From positions 2,202,292-2,266,291 of the forward strand of contig VZQC01000392.1 of assembly GCA_009823505.1 (NCBI GenBank): a stretch of 64,000 nucleotides of DNA, read 5' to 3'. A model generated the notes under the pieces. That model ran no database searches. It saw only the letters and a program-made list of their open reading frames with translations, and had not been told where the DNA came from. The DNA comes from Rhizomys pruinosus (taxonomy: Eukaryota > Chordata > Mammalia > Rodentia > Spalacidae). The position numbers and the translations under genes are program-made. Positions 1 through 11,797 of the stretch are shown here, one piece after another. The number at the start of each line of letters is the position of its first letter. Position 1 is the stretch's first letter.

Positions 1-33
1 AACAAACTTCTCTTTATAAAGTATCTATCCTCA

Positions 34-35
34 AG

Positions 36-79
<44 letters not shown>

Positions 80-120
80 CTCAAGTATATATATTATAGT
101 AATAGCTAATAAAGCATTCT
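34..120. repeat. TA/TATG microsatellite
   Basis: Alternating TA steps with interspersed TATG units, and two copies of the CTCAAGTATATATAT motif about 50 bp apart. Confidence 0.85.
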
Positions 121-251
121 TCCTTCAAATGTACCACATAGAAATTATGAGGGAAAATTATTTTCTGACTCATGCACTAATATACTAATATATAATAGGA
201 AACTCCAAAGGGCATGAGTGTTCCTAGTTCAAATTACCTTCATCAAGTCTA

Positions 252-395
252 TTTTTTTTTTTTTTTTTTGAGACAGGGTCTCCCTGTAGCACCAGCTGGC
301 CTGAAAATGGCTATGTAGATCAGGCTGGCCTCAAATTCATAGAGATCTGCTGACATCTTCTCCCTGCCCGGGTGGTGTACCACCACACCAGCTCC
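252..395 (-). repeat. B1 SINE, degenerate
   Basis: A poly(T) run leads into TTTGAGACAGGGTCTCCCTG and ends in ACCACACCAGCT, the antisense of a 7SL-derived B1. An internal stretch is altered. Confidence 0.8.
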
Positions 396-504
396 CTCAT
401 CAAGTTTTAAGTCAATTCTATTTTTCTTGAAGAATAATGGCTAGGACTAGGGAGCTGCAGTTATTTGTTTTTTTGTTTTGTTTTGTTTTTGTTTTCCTTT
501 TTTT

Positions 505-636
505 GGTATTTTTGAGGCAGGGTGTCCCTTTTAGTACCAGCTGTCCTGGAGCTTGCTCTGTAGATCAGGCTTGCCTTGAACTCACAGAGATCCACCCACC
601 TCTACCTCCTGAGTGCTGGGATTAAAGGTGTGCTGG
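505..636 (-). repeat. B1 SINE
   Basis: The antisense B1 signature is clear: TTTTTGAGGCAGGGTG, GTAGATCAGGCTTGCC, and GAGTGCTGGGATTAAAGGTG at the B1 head. Confidence 0.85.
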
Positions 637-1495
637 AGCTGCAGTATTTGATCTGAGACAATGTTCATGTATCCTTTTCCTTGCTTATCAGACATGTTGT
701 CAAATAAATTCACACTGCTCTTTCTCAGTTAAAGACATGCTAACAGCCAAGTACTAACAAGGCAAGAATACACAGGACATCCAAAGAAGCATTTTTTTAG
801 TTTGGGATACAGTTTTAGTTTTGAGCTTACGAAAGTAAGTAAAATGTTATTTTTTAAAAAGTATAAAAATACCTTAACTGTGTCCTTTTAAATAAGGGTG
901 GGCTTAGAAGTTAGGGCCTTTGAATTCAAAAGCTCCTGTTCACTTTACTGTTAGCCACTGACACTCTAAAAAAAGAAAAGAAACCAGTAATAAAGATGTA
1001 AAGGGCAGGAGGAGATACCACTAAGGGAGAGCCTCAGATCTGCCACACCTACCACATGCTCACAGGGAAGGGCCAGGCAGGTGCCAGCAGCACTGAGGGT
1101 GGCATCTGGGTGAGGGTGTTCTGGCTAGCTCCATGCAAGGATGGATGCTTGCCAAGCCCCAGCCTAGTTGATCTGGGGAGACTGCAAGAGTCTTTGCCAC
1201 TGGAGTAGGAATAAATATGAAGCATGAAAGAACGCACAGAGGTACCAGGCCACCGTGACTTCCACAGTGAATGGCAGGGTTTGGAGCTGCAGAAAGGCAC
1301 TCATCCTGCAGAAGTGCTCCCTTAAAAGGTCTAGAGACCAGGCCCCAGAGGCTTAGAGACACAGTCATGTGCCCCCTTTCAATGGCTCCGCTGCTGCTAC
1401 CTGGCAGGCACGCACTGGCTCCATGTGGGGTGATGCATGAGGCCCAACACTATAAGCTCAGGACACTGAGGGAGGTGGTGTTGCAGGGTACTTGC

Positions 1496-1677
1496 CACTG
1501 AGCAGGGGCTTGTTGAGGGAGTAGAGTGGTGGCAGGTCCTCTATGTTAGAGATCCGCTGGTACATGGCCCTGGAGAGGTGGTCCCCATGGTACAGGCTAC
1601 CCAAGATGATGCTTGAGAAGTAGATGGGCTCCACGAAGATGCTGAGCAGGGATCCCTGGATGCCTACCACATTCCAG
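1496..1677 (-). CDS. ADARB1: ADARB1 coding exon, deaminase domain (about residues 522-583)
   Basis: This 182-nt exon completes Arg522 with its first base and then starts with Trp523. Both residues contact inositol hexakisphosphate in the known ADAR2 structure. It encodes the conserved deaminase segment from [11 protein letters not shown] through [14 protein letters not shown] to NKPLLSG. The acceptor is a clear pyrimidine tract followed by CAG at 1680-1678. The 3' edge reads AGTG followed by GCAAGT, so the donor is probably a GC donor. A GT donor three bases earlier (CTCA followed by GTGGCA) would also keep phase but matches the consensus poorly. The following exon lies beyond the left edge, so the junction cannot be proved here. 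Confidence 0.95.
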
Positions 1678-3540
1678 CTGCAGAGAGAAGGAAGCAGACC
1701 TCAGTGGACACAGGTCCTGCATCGGTAACCAATGAGTAGAACACAGATGCATGGCTAGTGTTGGAGGAATTACAGAAAAACATGGCAGTGGAAAGTGCTG
1801 ATACAGCAGTCCAAATTTCAAACAGGCTTTTATTTAAAAGTTATCTTGAACTGGGACGTGACCTTTCGCCATTATGTTTCCCATAACAACACATTTACAA
1901 GAGATTGTTTCTAAAAGGGCATTAAGGAGCCATATATTTCTTATGAAAAACCTGAAGGAATTTCAAAAGGGCAAACATATATTCCTTCCCTGCTTCTAAT
2001 AAGATGTTGGCTCACTCAGGAGACAGGGTGTGCCCTGGTTCTCTGTTCCCGTCCTCTGATCACGGGCTGCATTCTCATGTGGATTTCCTCGGCCTGGTCA
2101 GAGATAATCATGATGCAAGATCCCTGACCTCAGCTCTCCCTGGGGCCAGTAGTGGTAACAACTGTGGTGCATGCATGGAAGATGGAGATAGGGGACAATG
2201 AGCCAACAGTTACCACATAACTGAGTCATATCTGCAGCAGCACCACTGTTCCATACCCACAGCCACCATGCCTGCTCTCTCCAGCTGTGCAGCATGGAAG
2301 CTACTAAAATCCCAAGCACCCATTGTGTGTGTTGAATATGGTTGGGCATTAAACACATGAGAGAGGAACAGGAGAGGACACAGCTCAGGTGCTAAATAAT
2401 AAAGCAGCAGAAAGACAAACAAACCTGGAAGAACCATGAACTGAGGTACAACCAGTTTGAGGGGAAGTTCAAAAACGGAGCGAGCAAAGCTACCAACTTA
2501 AGAGGAGGTACTGACATTGGTGGGGGTACTTGAGGGTGAACGTGAAGCTGAGCCTTGAAAAGAGGAGCTACAGGAGGATGACACATCCCAGCCCCAAGGA
2601 CAGGGGATGCAGGACAGGTGGAAATGACTATGGAAGGGTAGCCACGCAGGGGCTAGGAGCCACTAAGGGAAAAAGGGTGGGACCTCAAACAGGTTCTAGG
2701 GCTTGTAGCAAGGCTGTAGCTCAAATAACTTTTGATGTCTAAGGAAACTGACAAGCACTGAAGTTTAGAAAGTAATGCCATCAGTACAGGGACAGCTGTG
2801 GTGAAGGGACTTGAAGGGAGAGGCCCCCAGGCACATGTATCAGAAGCAAGGATCCAAGTAAGTGGTAGTGAGACAGGAAAGTGGGCCAGGGGCTGCAGAC
2901 ACAGGCAGATGTGGGAAGCAGGACTCCAACTGGAGGATGGAAAGGCCCAGCCTTGAACTCACTCTGCACCTACCGACTGTCACTGAACGTCCAGATGATA
3001 CCCTGAAATACTTCAGCGCTCCTCCCACCCCTTACAAGGGAGTGGAGGGTGAGTGCCTGGTGGCCAGTAAGCAAGAGGGGAGGGCTGCACACAAGCAGCT
3101 GCTGAGCCTTGCACTGCAGACCAGCGCCCATGGCCCCTTCAGCGGCCTGCCTCTAGCTGCTCAGGCCACACCTTTTCCTTTCAAAGCAATTCATCACCAA
3201 GTGCAGGAATCTACTTTAGGAACAGATCTAGGCTCTGACTTTGCCATGGCTAGACTAGGGTCAAGTGCCACCCCTGCCCGTGTCATTGTGCCCTCTCCTA
3301 AGGGGAACAAGGGATTTGGCCCTTAGTCCCTCTCTGCAGCAGCAGGCATGATCCTGGGAAGATACAGACTGGCTCAGTCTACTCTAATGCACAAACTCCC
3401 CAAAGCTCCCCAGAAAACACCAGATGTCCAAGACCAGCTCTTCCTTTCCAGCTCCACTGAGCCTCCTCCCCAAGCTCCAGGCTGCTCCTTAAGCCTGGAG
3501 AACTGGGCACAAATATCCCATCCAGTGAGCCCTTACTACC

Positions 3541-3899
3541 TGTGGTGGTTTGAATGATAGTGTCCCCTATAGGCTTTAAGTATTCAGACATTTTGTCTCC
3601 AGTTGGTGGCACTGTTCTTGGAGGTCTTAGAAGGTGTGGCCATGCTGGAGGAAGTATGTCACTGGGGGCGGGCTTAGTGAGTTTAACAAGCCTTGCAGTC
3701 TCCAGTCTCTCTCTGCTTCCTGTGCTCATTGCAAGATGTGACCCTCGGCTTGCTGCTCCAGCCCCGGCCACCATGCTTCCCACCACAATGGACTCTAATT
3801 CCCTGGAACCGTCAATCGTAAGCTCCAATAAACACTTCCTTTTTTAAGTTCCCTTGCTCCTGGTGGTTTTATCACAGCAACAGAAAAGTGACTAATACA
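3541..3899 (+). mobile_element. Solo ORR1-type MaLR LTR
   Basis: The LTR begins TGTGGTGGTTTGAATGA, ends GACTAATACA, has AATAAA near 3827, and is flanked by a perfect 5-bp duplication, CTACC (3536-3540 and 3900-3904). It is clearly related to the LTRs of the provirus at 23477-25529. Confidence 0.9.
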
Positions 3900-5704
3900 C
3901 TACCCTCCCACAAAACTAACACTTCTAGTCTCTGTGATCTCCCCAGGCCTCCATAATGAAGGTCAACATCCTGACAGGCCAACACTTAAATTCCTAGGAT
4001 ACATTCCTTCTACCCTCCAAAAGGAATTAAAACAGGTTTTCCTATCTTAGAAAACAGCTGAAATGCTTCAGCTCTGGAGGCCTCAAGGCCCTTTCTGATG
4101 CAGATGAGAAGCTGCTGATTTGACTGACTTAAGCAGAACTCAGTCCCAAGGGCAGTGATGCTATGAACTTGCAGAAACCTGTATCTGTTAGGAGTTATTA
4201 ATTCTGAGCACACGCTTCCTGGGAGATCCCAGGAGCTTCTAGAGCTCTGGCAAGATATTGGAGAAAGAAGCAAGCTCCTCAGCCAACTCAGCTGACAGGT
4301 TCCGGCCAACGAGCCTCATAAGAACAGTTGTGCCCACCTCCAGAAGACCACAGCCCAACCCAGGGCTCTGATATCACAAAGGCAGTCAGACTGGACACTG
4401 CAAAGCATCCACCAAGTAAACCTTCATACACACTGCAGCCACGCTGTCTACAGATGACCGCCAGGTTCCGTTTCCATGCCCACCTGGACCATGGCACTGG
4501 GTAGGGAGCCCACATACACCAGGCCACAGGAAAGGGACTTGGCTGTTACCAGAAGATCATAGGTGCTTCCACTGAGTGTCAGTCCTGCTATGCTGGATCA
4601 AGGGCCTGTCGGTGGCCTTCTTTCATTTGTCTTCCTTAGGTTACTCTTTGAGGATGGAGTTCATGGTACTGTCATTTGATCTGTCCTGAAATCCACTGCA
4701 GTATCTGACCTGGTCCTGAGAGACTGAGCACACCAAGGACACTGACAAGAGGATACAACAAGAGCGGTGCTCTGATTTAACCACAGCCTCCACGGTCTTT
4801 GCGCAGATAATCAACCAGTTCAGGCCAGCAGGCTCCCCAGTGGGTCCCCTCTTTCCCTGCTTCTATGTCAGAACCAACCTTCAGAGGAAGCCATATATGC
4901 CTTTTTAGTACAACCTTGCAGGGTGGCCTTCTGGGAGCCTCTGTCTTTCTATGCCTCAAATAGAAGCTCTTTTCCCTGCCTATGAGGTGGCCCTCCCCTG
5001 CCTGCCTCCTGTGTCTGTCCTGAGTGAGCCAGGCAGCCCTCCTGTCTATGCTTGGGTCTGTCTTCTCCTGTATCTTCAGGCAGCAGAGGCCTCAGAGGCA
5101 GCAGGCCCAGGAAGACTCCCACACCTCGGCACAGGTGCCTCTCACTGTCCACAATCAGCTCTCTGGGCCGCCCTCACAATGTCCTCACACTGTGGTGACC
5201 CCTAGTCACACCACCCATCTTCACCACCAGTCTATGCTGGACCTCAATGCTCTACCTGTGGGATACTACGGTACCCTTCTGTGAGAGAAACAAGTGGGCT
5301 CTGCCCAGCACTTGTCTATCCAGGCCTTCATAGTGATATCTTGAGTGGGGGCTACATCCAGCTGGCATCATTCTGGCCCCTGTGCTATTCCTGTGCCATG
5401 ATACTCCTGACAACCCACTTCCTAGCCACTTATGTTTTCCAGAAATGTACCTTGTTCCCATTTCTATCAGTCTGCCTGTGTCTTCCTTGATTTCCTTGTT
5501 TCTTTAATATGAAATAAAAAGGCCTAGAGAGGTTAAGAGCTCTGACTCTCTTCTTCAGCTGGTGGCAGACTCCCCTCACTCAGCAAACCTTCAAGCCAGT
5601 GCCTTTGTGCTGCTGAGCAGGGAAGGTGGTGTTCATCCAGATTTTAACTCAATGTTGTTTATGAGTCAGAATTCTTTTCTTGCTATGTGGTTGTCATTTT
5701 TTTC

Positions 5705-5921
5705 AATTATTTATTTATTTATTTTATTATTTTTTATGTTTATGAGTGTACTGTCTGTATGTAGGTTGTACAATGCTGCAGAGATCAGAAGAGGGCATTG
5801 AATTCTGCTGGAACTGGAGTTAAAGATGATTCTTAGCCGCCATGTGGGTGCTGGGAGTCAAACCCGGGTCCTCTGTAAGAGCAGTTGGTGCTCTTCACCC
5901 CTGAGCCGTCTCTCCAGCCCC
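5705..5921 (-). repeat. B2/B3-like SINE
   Basis: The antisense copy has a T/A-rich tail at the left and ends GAGCCGTCTCTCCAGCCCC, the complement of the tRNA-derived head. Confidence 0.85.
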
Positions 5922-6527
5922 ATGGCTGTCATTTTTAGTTCATCTGTGGACTCTTGGTAAACATTAAACTGCATGTAACTGAGGAGCTGCAACACCCAGG
6001 CCACTGTGAGACTGGACAGGATCCTAGTGAAGGGACAAGAAAGTCAGTGGTGTCTACAAGGTTTGCTTGTGCTCCTCTCCCTACAAGGAAGGGCAGAGCA
6101 CTGGCAGGAAACCTTCCTACCTAGGTCTCCCCTCGGGATGGAACCAGAGTAGTCATACGTCAATGTTCTTGCCTATCTGGTCTGTCAGTCTGTCTGACTC
6201 AGCAGGGATGGAATGGGGACCAGAGTTCGGAAGCTACTGAAAGCAAACAAGCATTAGTTCTGCTGGCAAGTACCAGGGGATCAAGAATCGAGAAAAAGCC
6301 AGAGCGGATTAGAAAAGACTTCCTTGCACAAAGCCAGTTACAAAGACTGGGAAGGGGTTACTTCCAGCTAAATAAATAAGTAAATAAATCCAGATACGTG
6401 GCCCAATGAACTAAAAATTGTAGACCCTGACTTTAAAAAATGCAGATTTGTAAAAAAAAAAAAAATGCAGATTTGTGAGTGGCCTGGTAAATAATTTAAA
6501 ATAGCTGACATAAAGATGTTTAATGAG

Positions 6528-6736
6528 GGGCTGGAGAGATGGCTCAGTGGTTAAGAGTGCCAACTGCTCTTGCAGAGGTTCGATTCCCAGTACGCACATG
6601 GCGGCTAAGAACCATCTTTAAGCTGGGTGTGGTGGCTTATGCCTTTAATCCTAGCACTCGGGAGGCAGAGGCAGGCCGGTCTCTAGTTCAAGGCCAGCCT
6701 GGTTTACAGGGAGACTCTGTCTCAAAAAAAAAAAAA
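6528..6736 (+). mobile_element. Fused SINE: B2-type head joined to B1
   Basis: About 93 nt of tRNA-derived B2/B3 head (GGGCTGGAGAGATGGCTC to AAGAACCATCTTTA) runs straight into a nearly complete B1 from about 6621, ending in poly(A). One perfect 10-bp target duplication, GTTTAATGAG (6518-6527 and 6737-6746), flanks the whole unit. The fusion was therefore inserted in one event, not as B1 into B2. The same junction recurs at 48668. Confidence 0.85.
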
Positions 6737-6790
6737 GTTTAATGAGCTAAAAGAGAACAGACACTAAACAGTGTGAAAAGATTATGCATA

Positions 6791-6957
6791 AAGCTGGGCG
6801 TGGTGGCGCACGCCTTTAATCCTAGCACTTGGGAGGCAGAGGCAGGCGGATCTTTGTGAGTTCAAGGCCAGCTTGGTCTACAGAGTGAGTTCCAGGACAG
6901 CTGGGGCTACAGGGAGACCCTGTCTCAAAAAGACAAAAAAAAAAAAAAAAAAAAAAA
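6791..6957 (+). repeat. B1 SINE, full length
   Basis: Full B1 with a long A tail, flanked by AAGATTATGCATAA on both sides. Confidence 0.92.
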
Positions 6958-7029
6958 GATTATGCATAAATAAATCGAGACTATCAATACAGGGAGAACT
7001 ATTACCATCAGAGAATCTGAACCGAAAAG

Positions 7030-7580
7030 CTTTACGGAAGGGGCCCAAAAGGAGGAAGAACCAGTTAACTTGAAGACAGAGCATTAGAATCATCAACTGA
7101 GAGTAGAAAATAAAAGGAGAGCAGAGCAATGCATGAGCCAGAAGAGAGAATAACTAAAAGCTTTCCAAACCCAAGGAAAGAAAGAGACCATGCAGATTCA
7201 AGCTCAAAGAGCTGAAATGAGTGTAAAGGCAAGAGTGAGCATATCTCAACCAAACTGTCTAAATCAAGAACCAGCAAGTGAAAAGTCAGCACTCACACGT
7301 AAGCGTGACTTTCAGTGATTTCTCAGTGAGAACTTTGCCAACCAGAAAGGATAGGGACAATGCATTTCAAATGCTGAAAAAAAAAAAAAAAAAAAAGCCA
7401 ACCAACAGTGCTTTAGCTGGCAAACTGTCCTTCACAAATGAAGGAGAAATTAGGACTTTCTCAGGTAAACACAAGTAGGCAGTTTATTACCACTAGACCT
7501 TACAAGAAATGCTGAAGGGAGTCCTTCAAATGGAAGCATCAGGACAGTAGATAGCAACAGCTGTATAAAATCGCAAGTCT
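7030..7580 (+). mobile_element. Ancient L1 fragment
   Basis: The segment resembles old mammalian L1 sequence. Marks are the motif around TCCTTCACAAATGAAGGAGAAATTAGG and ACCTTACAAGAAATGCTGAAGGGAGTCC. It is heavily diverged, with an A-rich microsatellite at 7377-7396. It probably continues at 8230. Confidence 0.7.
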
Positions 7581-7627
7581 CTCCTGTAAAAAGGCAAATG
7601 TATGGACAAATGAAGTAACTTCAACTA

Positions 7628-7740
7628 TTATGTTTCTTAGACAAGGTCTCACTGTGCAGTCCAGCTGGCCTTAAACTCAGGATTCGCTTGTGGCAGTCTT
7701 CTGAGTTCTATGATCAGGTATGCACTACCACACCTGTCTT
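7628..7740 (-). repeat. Old B1-like fragment
   Basis: Weak antisense B1 pattern: TAGACAAGGTCTCACTGTG through CACTACCACACCTGTC. Confidence 0.6.
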
Positions 7741-7965
7741 GTGATTTTATAACAATAGATCTATGAAAGTGAGCATACAATATACAAAGATGCAATTTAT
7801 GATATTGATTACAAAGTCTGAGGGAATGGAGCTGTAAAGAAGAGTTTTCATATCTACTTGAAGGTAAGTCATTATCAGTTTAAAATAGAATGCCATAAAT
7901 TCACGATGCTTTATATAATTAGAATTGTAACTACAGAAAGTAACTGTAGAAAATACACCAAGGAG

Positions 7966-8180
7966 GGATTGTAGAGGTGGCTTAGTGGATAGGAGCACTG
8001 GCTGCTCTAGCAGAAGACCTGGGTTCAAATTCCAGCACCCACATGCTAAAAAACATCCATAACTCCAGTTCCAGGGGATCCATGCCCTCTTCTGTCCTCC
8101 TCCAGGATAGTATGAGTGTGAGTACGGGTGCACTCACACTGATATACATAAAATATAAATAAATGAAATTCTAATTTTTT
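7966..8180 (+). repeat. B2/B3-like SINE
   Basis: Diverged tRNA-like head (GGTGGCTTAGTGGATAGGAG, GGGTTCAAATTCC), body with CTCCAGTTCCAGGGG, and an ACATAAAATATAAATAAAT tail. Confidence 0.8.
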
Positions 8181-8229
8181 AAAAATACACAAAGATAAGA
8201 ATCCTATTTCTCTATTAAAAAAATTCACA

Positions 8230-9480
8230 GAAACGCAAAGAAAGCTGATAAGATAATAAATCAGGGAAAAATAAAATTAAAGCCATATAGAAAATAACAG
8301 GAGTGTTAAATCTCTATCCAGAAGACCTTAAATGTTAATGGATTAAACTCCCCATTCAAAGAGGTTGACTACATAATAGAATAGATTGATTTTATAGTTA
8401 AGATATTCATTGTAGAGCTAAGGACACAGGTACACTGAAAGTTAAAAGATGTAAAGATATTTCATGGGAAAGATGACCAAAGGAGACAAAAGTATGCTAA
8501 TATCAGACAAAACAGACATTAAATAAAAAAACTAGGAGAGACAAAGTCAGTATAATGATAAAGGGGATTCAGTTTACCAGCACGATAAAACATCTATGGA
8601 GTCATCAAGATGGTGCGGCGGGTTGTTACCAACCCTAAAAACCCGAGTTTGATCCCTGGGACCCATATGGTAGAAAGAGAGAACTGATTCTGACCTCCAC
8701 AAGCCCTACCCGCCAAGTAAATAAATAAATGGAAAAACTATGAGTATTATGTAGCCAATTATAGAATTCCTAACTACATAAGCAAACCATTAAAGGATTA
8801 AAGGAGTAAATGCAGAATAATAATGACAGGAGACTGCAACACTCCCACTGCTTCCAACAATGGGTGGTCAGATAGAAGATGAAAATGGAGACAATGGGTT
8901 TAGAATGCCATAGGCGAGCTGGCCTAACACAAATACAGAACATGCCACCCAAGTTCAGGAGGCTACACAAGGGCATCTAGAACATTATCCAGGTCAGACC
9001 AAACATCAATCTCAAAACAAGTTTTGCCAAATTCAAGAAAAATTAAAGCATACAAATATATTTCCACTCACAATAGAGTAAAAGTATAAATCAGCATCAA
9101 AATGAAAACTGAAAAATTAAAATATAGGGGAATGAAACCTCATGGTCTGAAGCTACCAACAAATTAGAGAAATCACAAAGGAAATTAATTAGACACATGA
9201 AAATGAAAACACAACATACCAAAATAATGAGATGTATCAAATTTATATGAAATCTCCAGGAAACCAGGAAAGCCAAAACAATTTAAAATAAAAAAAAGAA
9301 TATGTCAAAGGACTCCTATTTTCTGATTTCAGAATAGTATGAAAATGATGGTCATCAAGCTCTGTGACCCTGGCATAGATACAGAGCAACAGGACAGAAC
9401 AACAGTCCAGAGACAAGTCCTGTGCACATGGTCATGATCTCTGAGGGCTGTAGTAATACCAACCATGAAAGGATCTCTGC
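8230..9480 (+). mobile_element. Ancient L1 ORF2-derived fragment
   Basis: Matches the order of old L1 ORF2: an AATGGATTAAACTCCCC motif, then a TATGCTAATATCAGACAAAA region, then ATGAAAATGAAAACACAACA. It is interrupted near 8600-8735 by a short SINE-like piece. There is no open reading frame, so it is dead. Confidence 0.7.
8600..8735 (+). repeat. tRNA-derived SINE fragment
   Basis: Carries a B-box-like GAGTTTGATCCCTGGGACCC and ends in AAATAAATAAATGG. The family is unclear (B4 or ID related). Confidence 0.5.
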
Positions 9481-9501
9481 AAATCTAGAAGAAAAAGGCA
9501 G

Positions 9502-9692
9502 AGCTGGAGAGATGGCTCAGTGGTTAAGAGCACTGGCTGCTCCTACAGAGGCCTTGGGTTTGGTTCCCAGGACTTATGTGGTGGCTTACAACCACCTGTA
9601 ACTCTAGTTCCAGTGGATCTGACACCTTCTGCTGGCCTCTGTGGCCACTGTACACAAGTGGTGCACTTAAATACAGACAGACAAAACACTCA
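9502..9692 (+). repeat. B2/B3-like SINE
   Basis: Head GCTGGAGAGATGGCTCAGTG, B box GGGTTTGGTTCCC, and tail ending in ACAGACAGACAAAACACTC. Confidence 0.85.
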
Positions 9693-10274
9693 TATAGAAC
9701 ATCCCTTATTCCTTCCAGATTTTGGAGCATTTGGGTTTTAAGTTCTCAGATTAGGTATACTCAATTGGTAGAGTCTATGCAAATATTTTAAAATTTAAAA
9801 ACCTCCAAAATTTGAAACACTCTGGTCTCATGGATTTGGGGCTAAGAGATATCCAAACTGGATCAGTGCTTGGGGAGAATGGTCCAAAGCACATATATGA
9901 TTAACCCAGCTCAGAGTTCCTGGGGCTGTCCTATAAGCTCCATTACAGAAAAATCAATGCTACATGCTTACAAATAGCTGAAAAGTTGAGAGGTTACTAA
10001 ATAGATGATTCGTTCCCAAGCACCCTGTGAGATGTGCCCCCCTCAAGTCTTGTTAGGACACATGAGGTTGGGCATTGACCCATCTGATATGAAGGAGAAA
10101 AGATACATGCAGTGTCCATGTCAATTCTAATCCCTTCTGGATAGGCAAACCAGAACTTTTTCCCTGCTGCAGCAGGGTCTGATATAGGGAGGTTTAATTA
10201 TATTTGCATTGTACTTTTGAAAGCTTTCCATCACTTGCTGAAAGAATCAGCAGAAACATAAAAACAAAAGAACT

Positions 10275-10481
10275 GGGGCTGGAGAGATGGCCTAGCGGTT
10301 AAGAGCACCAACTGCTCTTGCAGAGGACCTGGGTTCGATCCCCAGCACCCACATGGCGGCTGAGAACTGTTTGTAACTCCAATTCCAGGAGAACTCCAGT
10401 TCCAGGAGAATCCAACACCCTCTTCTGACCTCCGCGGCATTGCATAACATGGGTGCACAAACCTACATGCAGACAGTACAT

Positions 10482-10512
<31 letters not shown>

Positions 10513-10515
10513 TTT
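10275..10515 (+). repeat. B2/B3-like SINE, duplicated-body subfamily
   Basis: Full copy with the tandem CTCCAATTCCAGGAGAA / CTCCAGTTCCAGGAGAA duplication and an AAATAAATA tail. Confidence 0.92.
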
Positions 10516-10868
10516 TATAAAAAGTTAAAAAAAAATAAAAGAACTGACACTTGCATCTGAAGAAGTGGGTTTTCTAAAATCTGACATGGATCTGGGCTCC
10601 CAAGAGAAGATACTTCCCAAGCCTGTGGTAAGTGAAGCAGCGTGTTCATGGAGTGCTATACTAGGCCTAGCTCCTCAAGGCACTGCACGCCTGGGGGCAT
10701 TCTGTGCTTAGAACACAAGACCTGGGATGCCTTACATTGTTCTAACTGGTAAACATCAATAACCCACAATGTTAATTGATAAGCAGTGACAATGGAAGTT
10801 ATGTCCGCTGCTGACAAGGAAATTCTTGTCTTTTTCTCTAGTAGCAAACTGTTTAAAATGTCATAACC

Positions 10869-11797
10869 GGCACCAGCTACACCTCACCGGCCTGGAAATA
10901 CTGTGCAGCAGAGGCAGCCATATGCCTGTATATCCCAAATCTAATTGGCTATTGGCTCTCTCCTTGGAGGAATAACCCACGGCTAATGCCACAAGCTTAC
11001 ATCCTCTAATGGTCAGGGGATGTTATAAGCCACAGTAAGACCCTGTCGTATTCAACAGAAAAAATGTAATTCATGGATTAACATACCATCCAAACATCTG
11101 TGTCTATACCAAAGTAACCTACGATAACAATTAGTACTGTTTAAATACTTATATATCTAATTGCTTGTGCTTCATTAGTAGGATCGGAAGGTTATTCCTG
11201 GACAAACTGTCAGCCCATGAAAGGAAACAGCCAGAATTGACCAGAGTCCAAGTCAACAGCTCCAGAGAAAGTAGACTGTTTTGCCTTCTCATCCACCTGT
11301 GCCCTTTTCTAAGCTAGGGAAACCATCTTCGGAGAAGAATGGGGCATGGTAGAAAGTTAAGGGCCTGCCATCTGGGAATGGTGTGAATATGGTGAACTAC
11401 AGCAATATAGCTGCGACACTCATTTGGATCAAACTTGATTGAACCATACCAAGCCCCCTACTGTTGCGATTGCTGGGACTCCAAGGAGTTGGTCCCACCC
11501 CCACTGTTGGGTTTGGGCACAAAATGCTTGCAAATTGGTTTTCATATGAAGAGCTGTTTACTCATAATTATCACTTATTGCTAAAAATGAAGGAAAAAAT
11601 CGAGAGAATAAGATGCAGGACGTTATGGCAGAATGCATCATCTGCCGTGGGCTTGGGATGGGGGTGGGGTGGGGTGGGGTGGGGGAGGGAGAAGAGGAAA
11701 TATGGCCTGACTGATATTGCCGAAAATCGATTGATGAAATACACAAAGCATCACATAAAAAATAAAAACAAAAACAAAGAAAGAAACTAAAAAAAAA
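10869..11797 (+). mobile_element. Unclassified poly(A) retroposon, copy A (5'-truncated)
   Basis: The 0.93-kb element ends in an A-rich tail and is flanked by a perfect 14-bp duplication, AAAATGTCATAACC (10855-10868 and 11798-11811), the mark of L1-driven insertion. It is homologous over its length to the 3' half of 17171-18787. A G-rich GGGGTGGGGT tract lies near the 3' end. It encodes no recognisable protein. I do not recognise the family: it could be the 3'UTR of a lineage-specific L1 or a retrocopied noncoding transcript. Confidence 0.8.

Larger units (their letters stand above)
1..1495 (-). other. ADARB1 intron 3' of the last exon in the window
   Basis: This is intronic sequence following the probable GC donor at 1495. 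It holds a TA-rich microsatellite (34-89) and two antisense B1 copies. I searched 1-1450 on the minus strand for the next ADAR2 segment (ISNAEARQPGKAPN) and did not find it, so the remaining exons lie outside. Confidence 0.85.

Noticed and set aside
2862..3326. 154-codon open frame as a gene
   Set aside because: No recognisable domain, no homologue I know of, and it lies inside an ADARB1 intron on the opposite strand.
10310..10345. A- and B-box sequences at B2 heads as tRNA genes
   Set aside because: No acceptor stem or cloverleaf pairing. They are parts of dispersed tRNA-derived SINEs.
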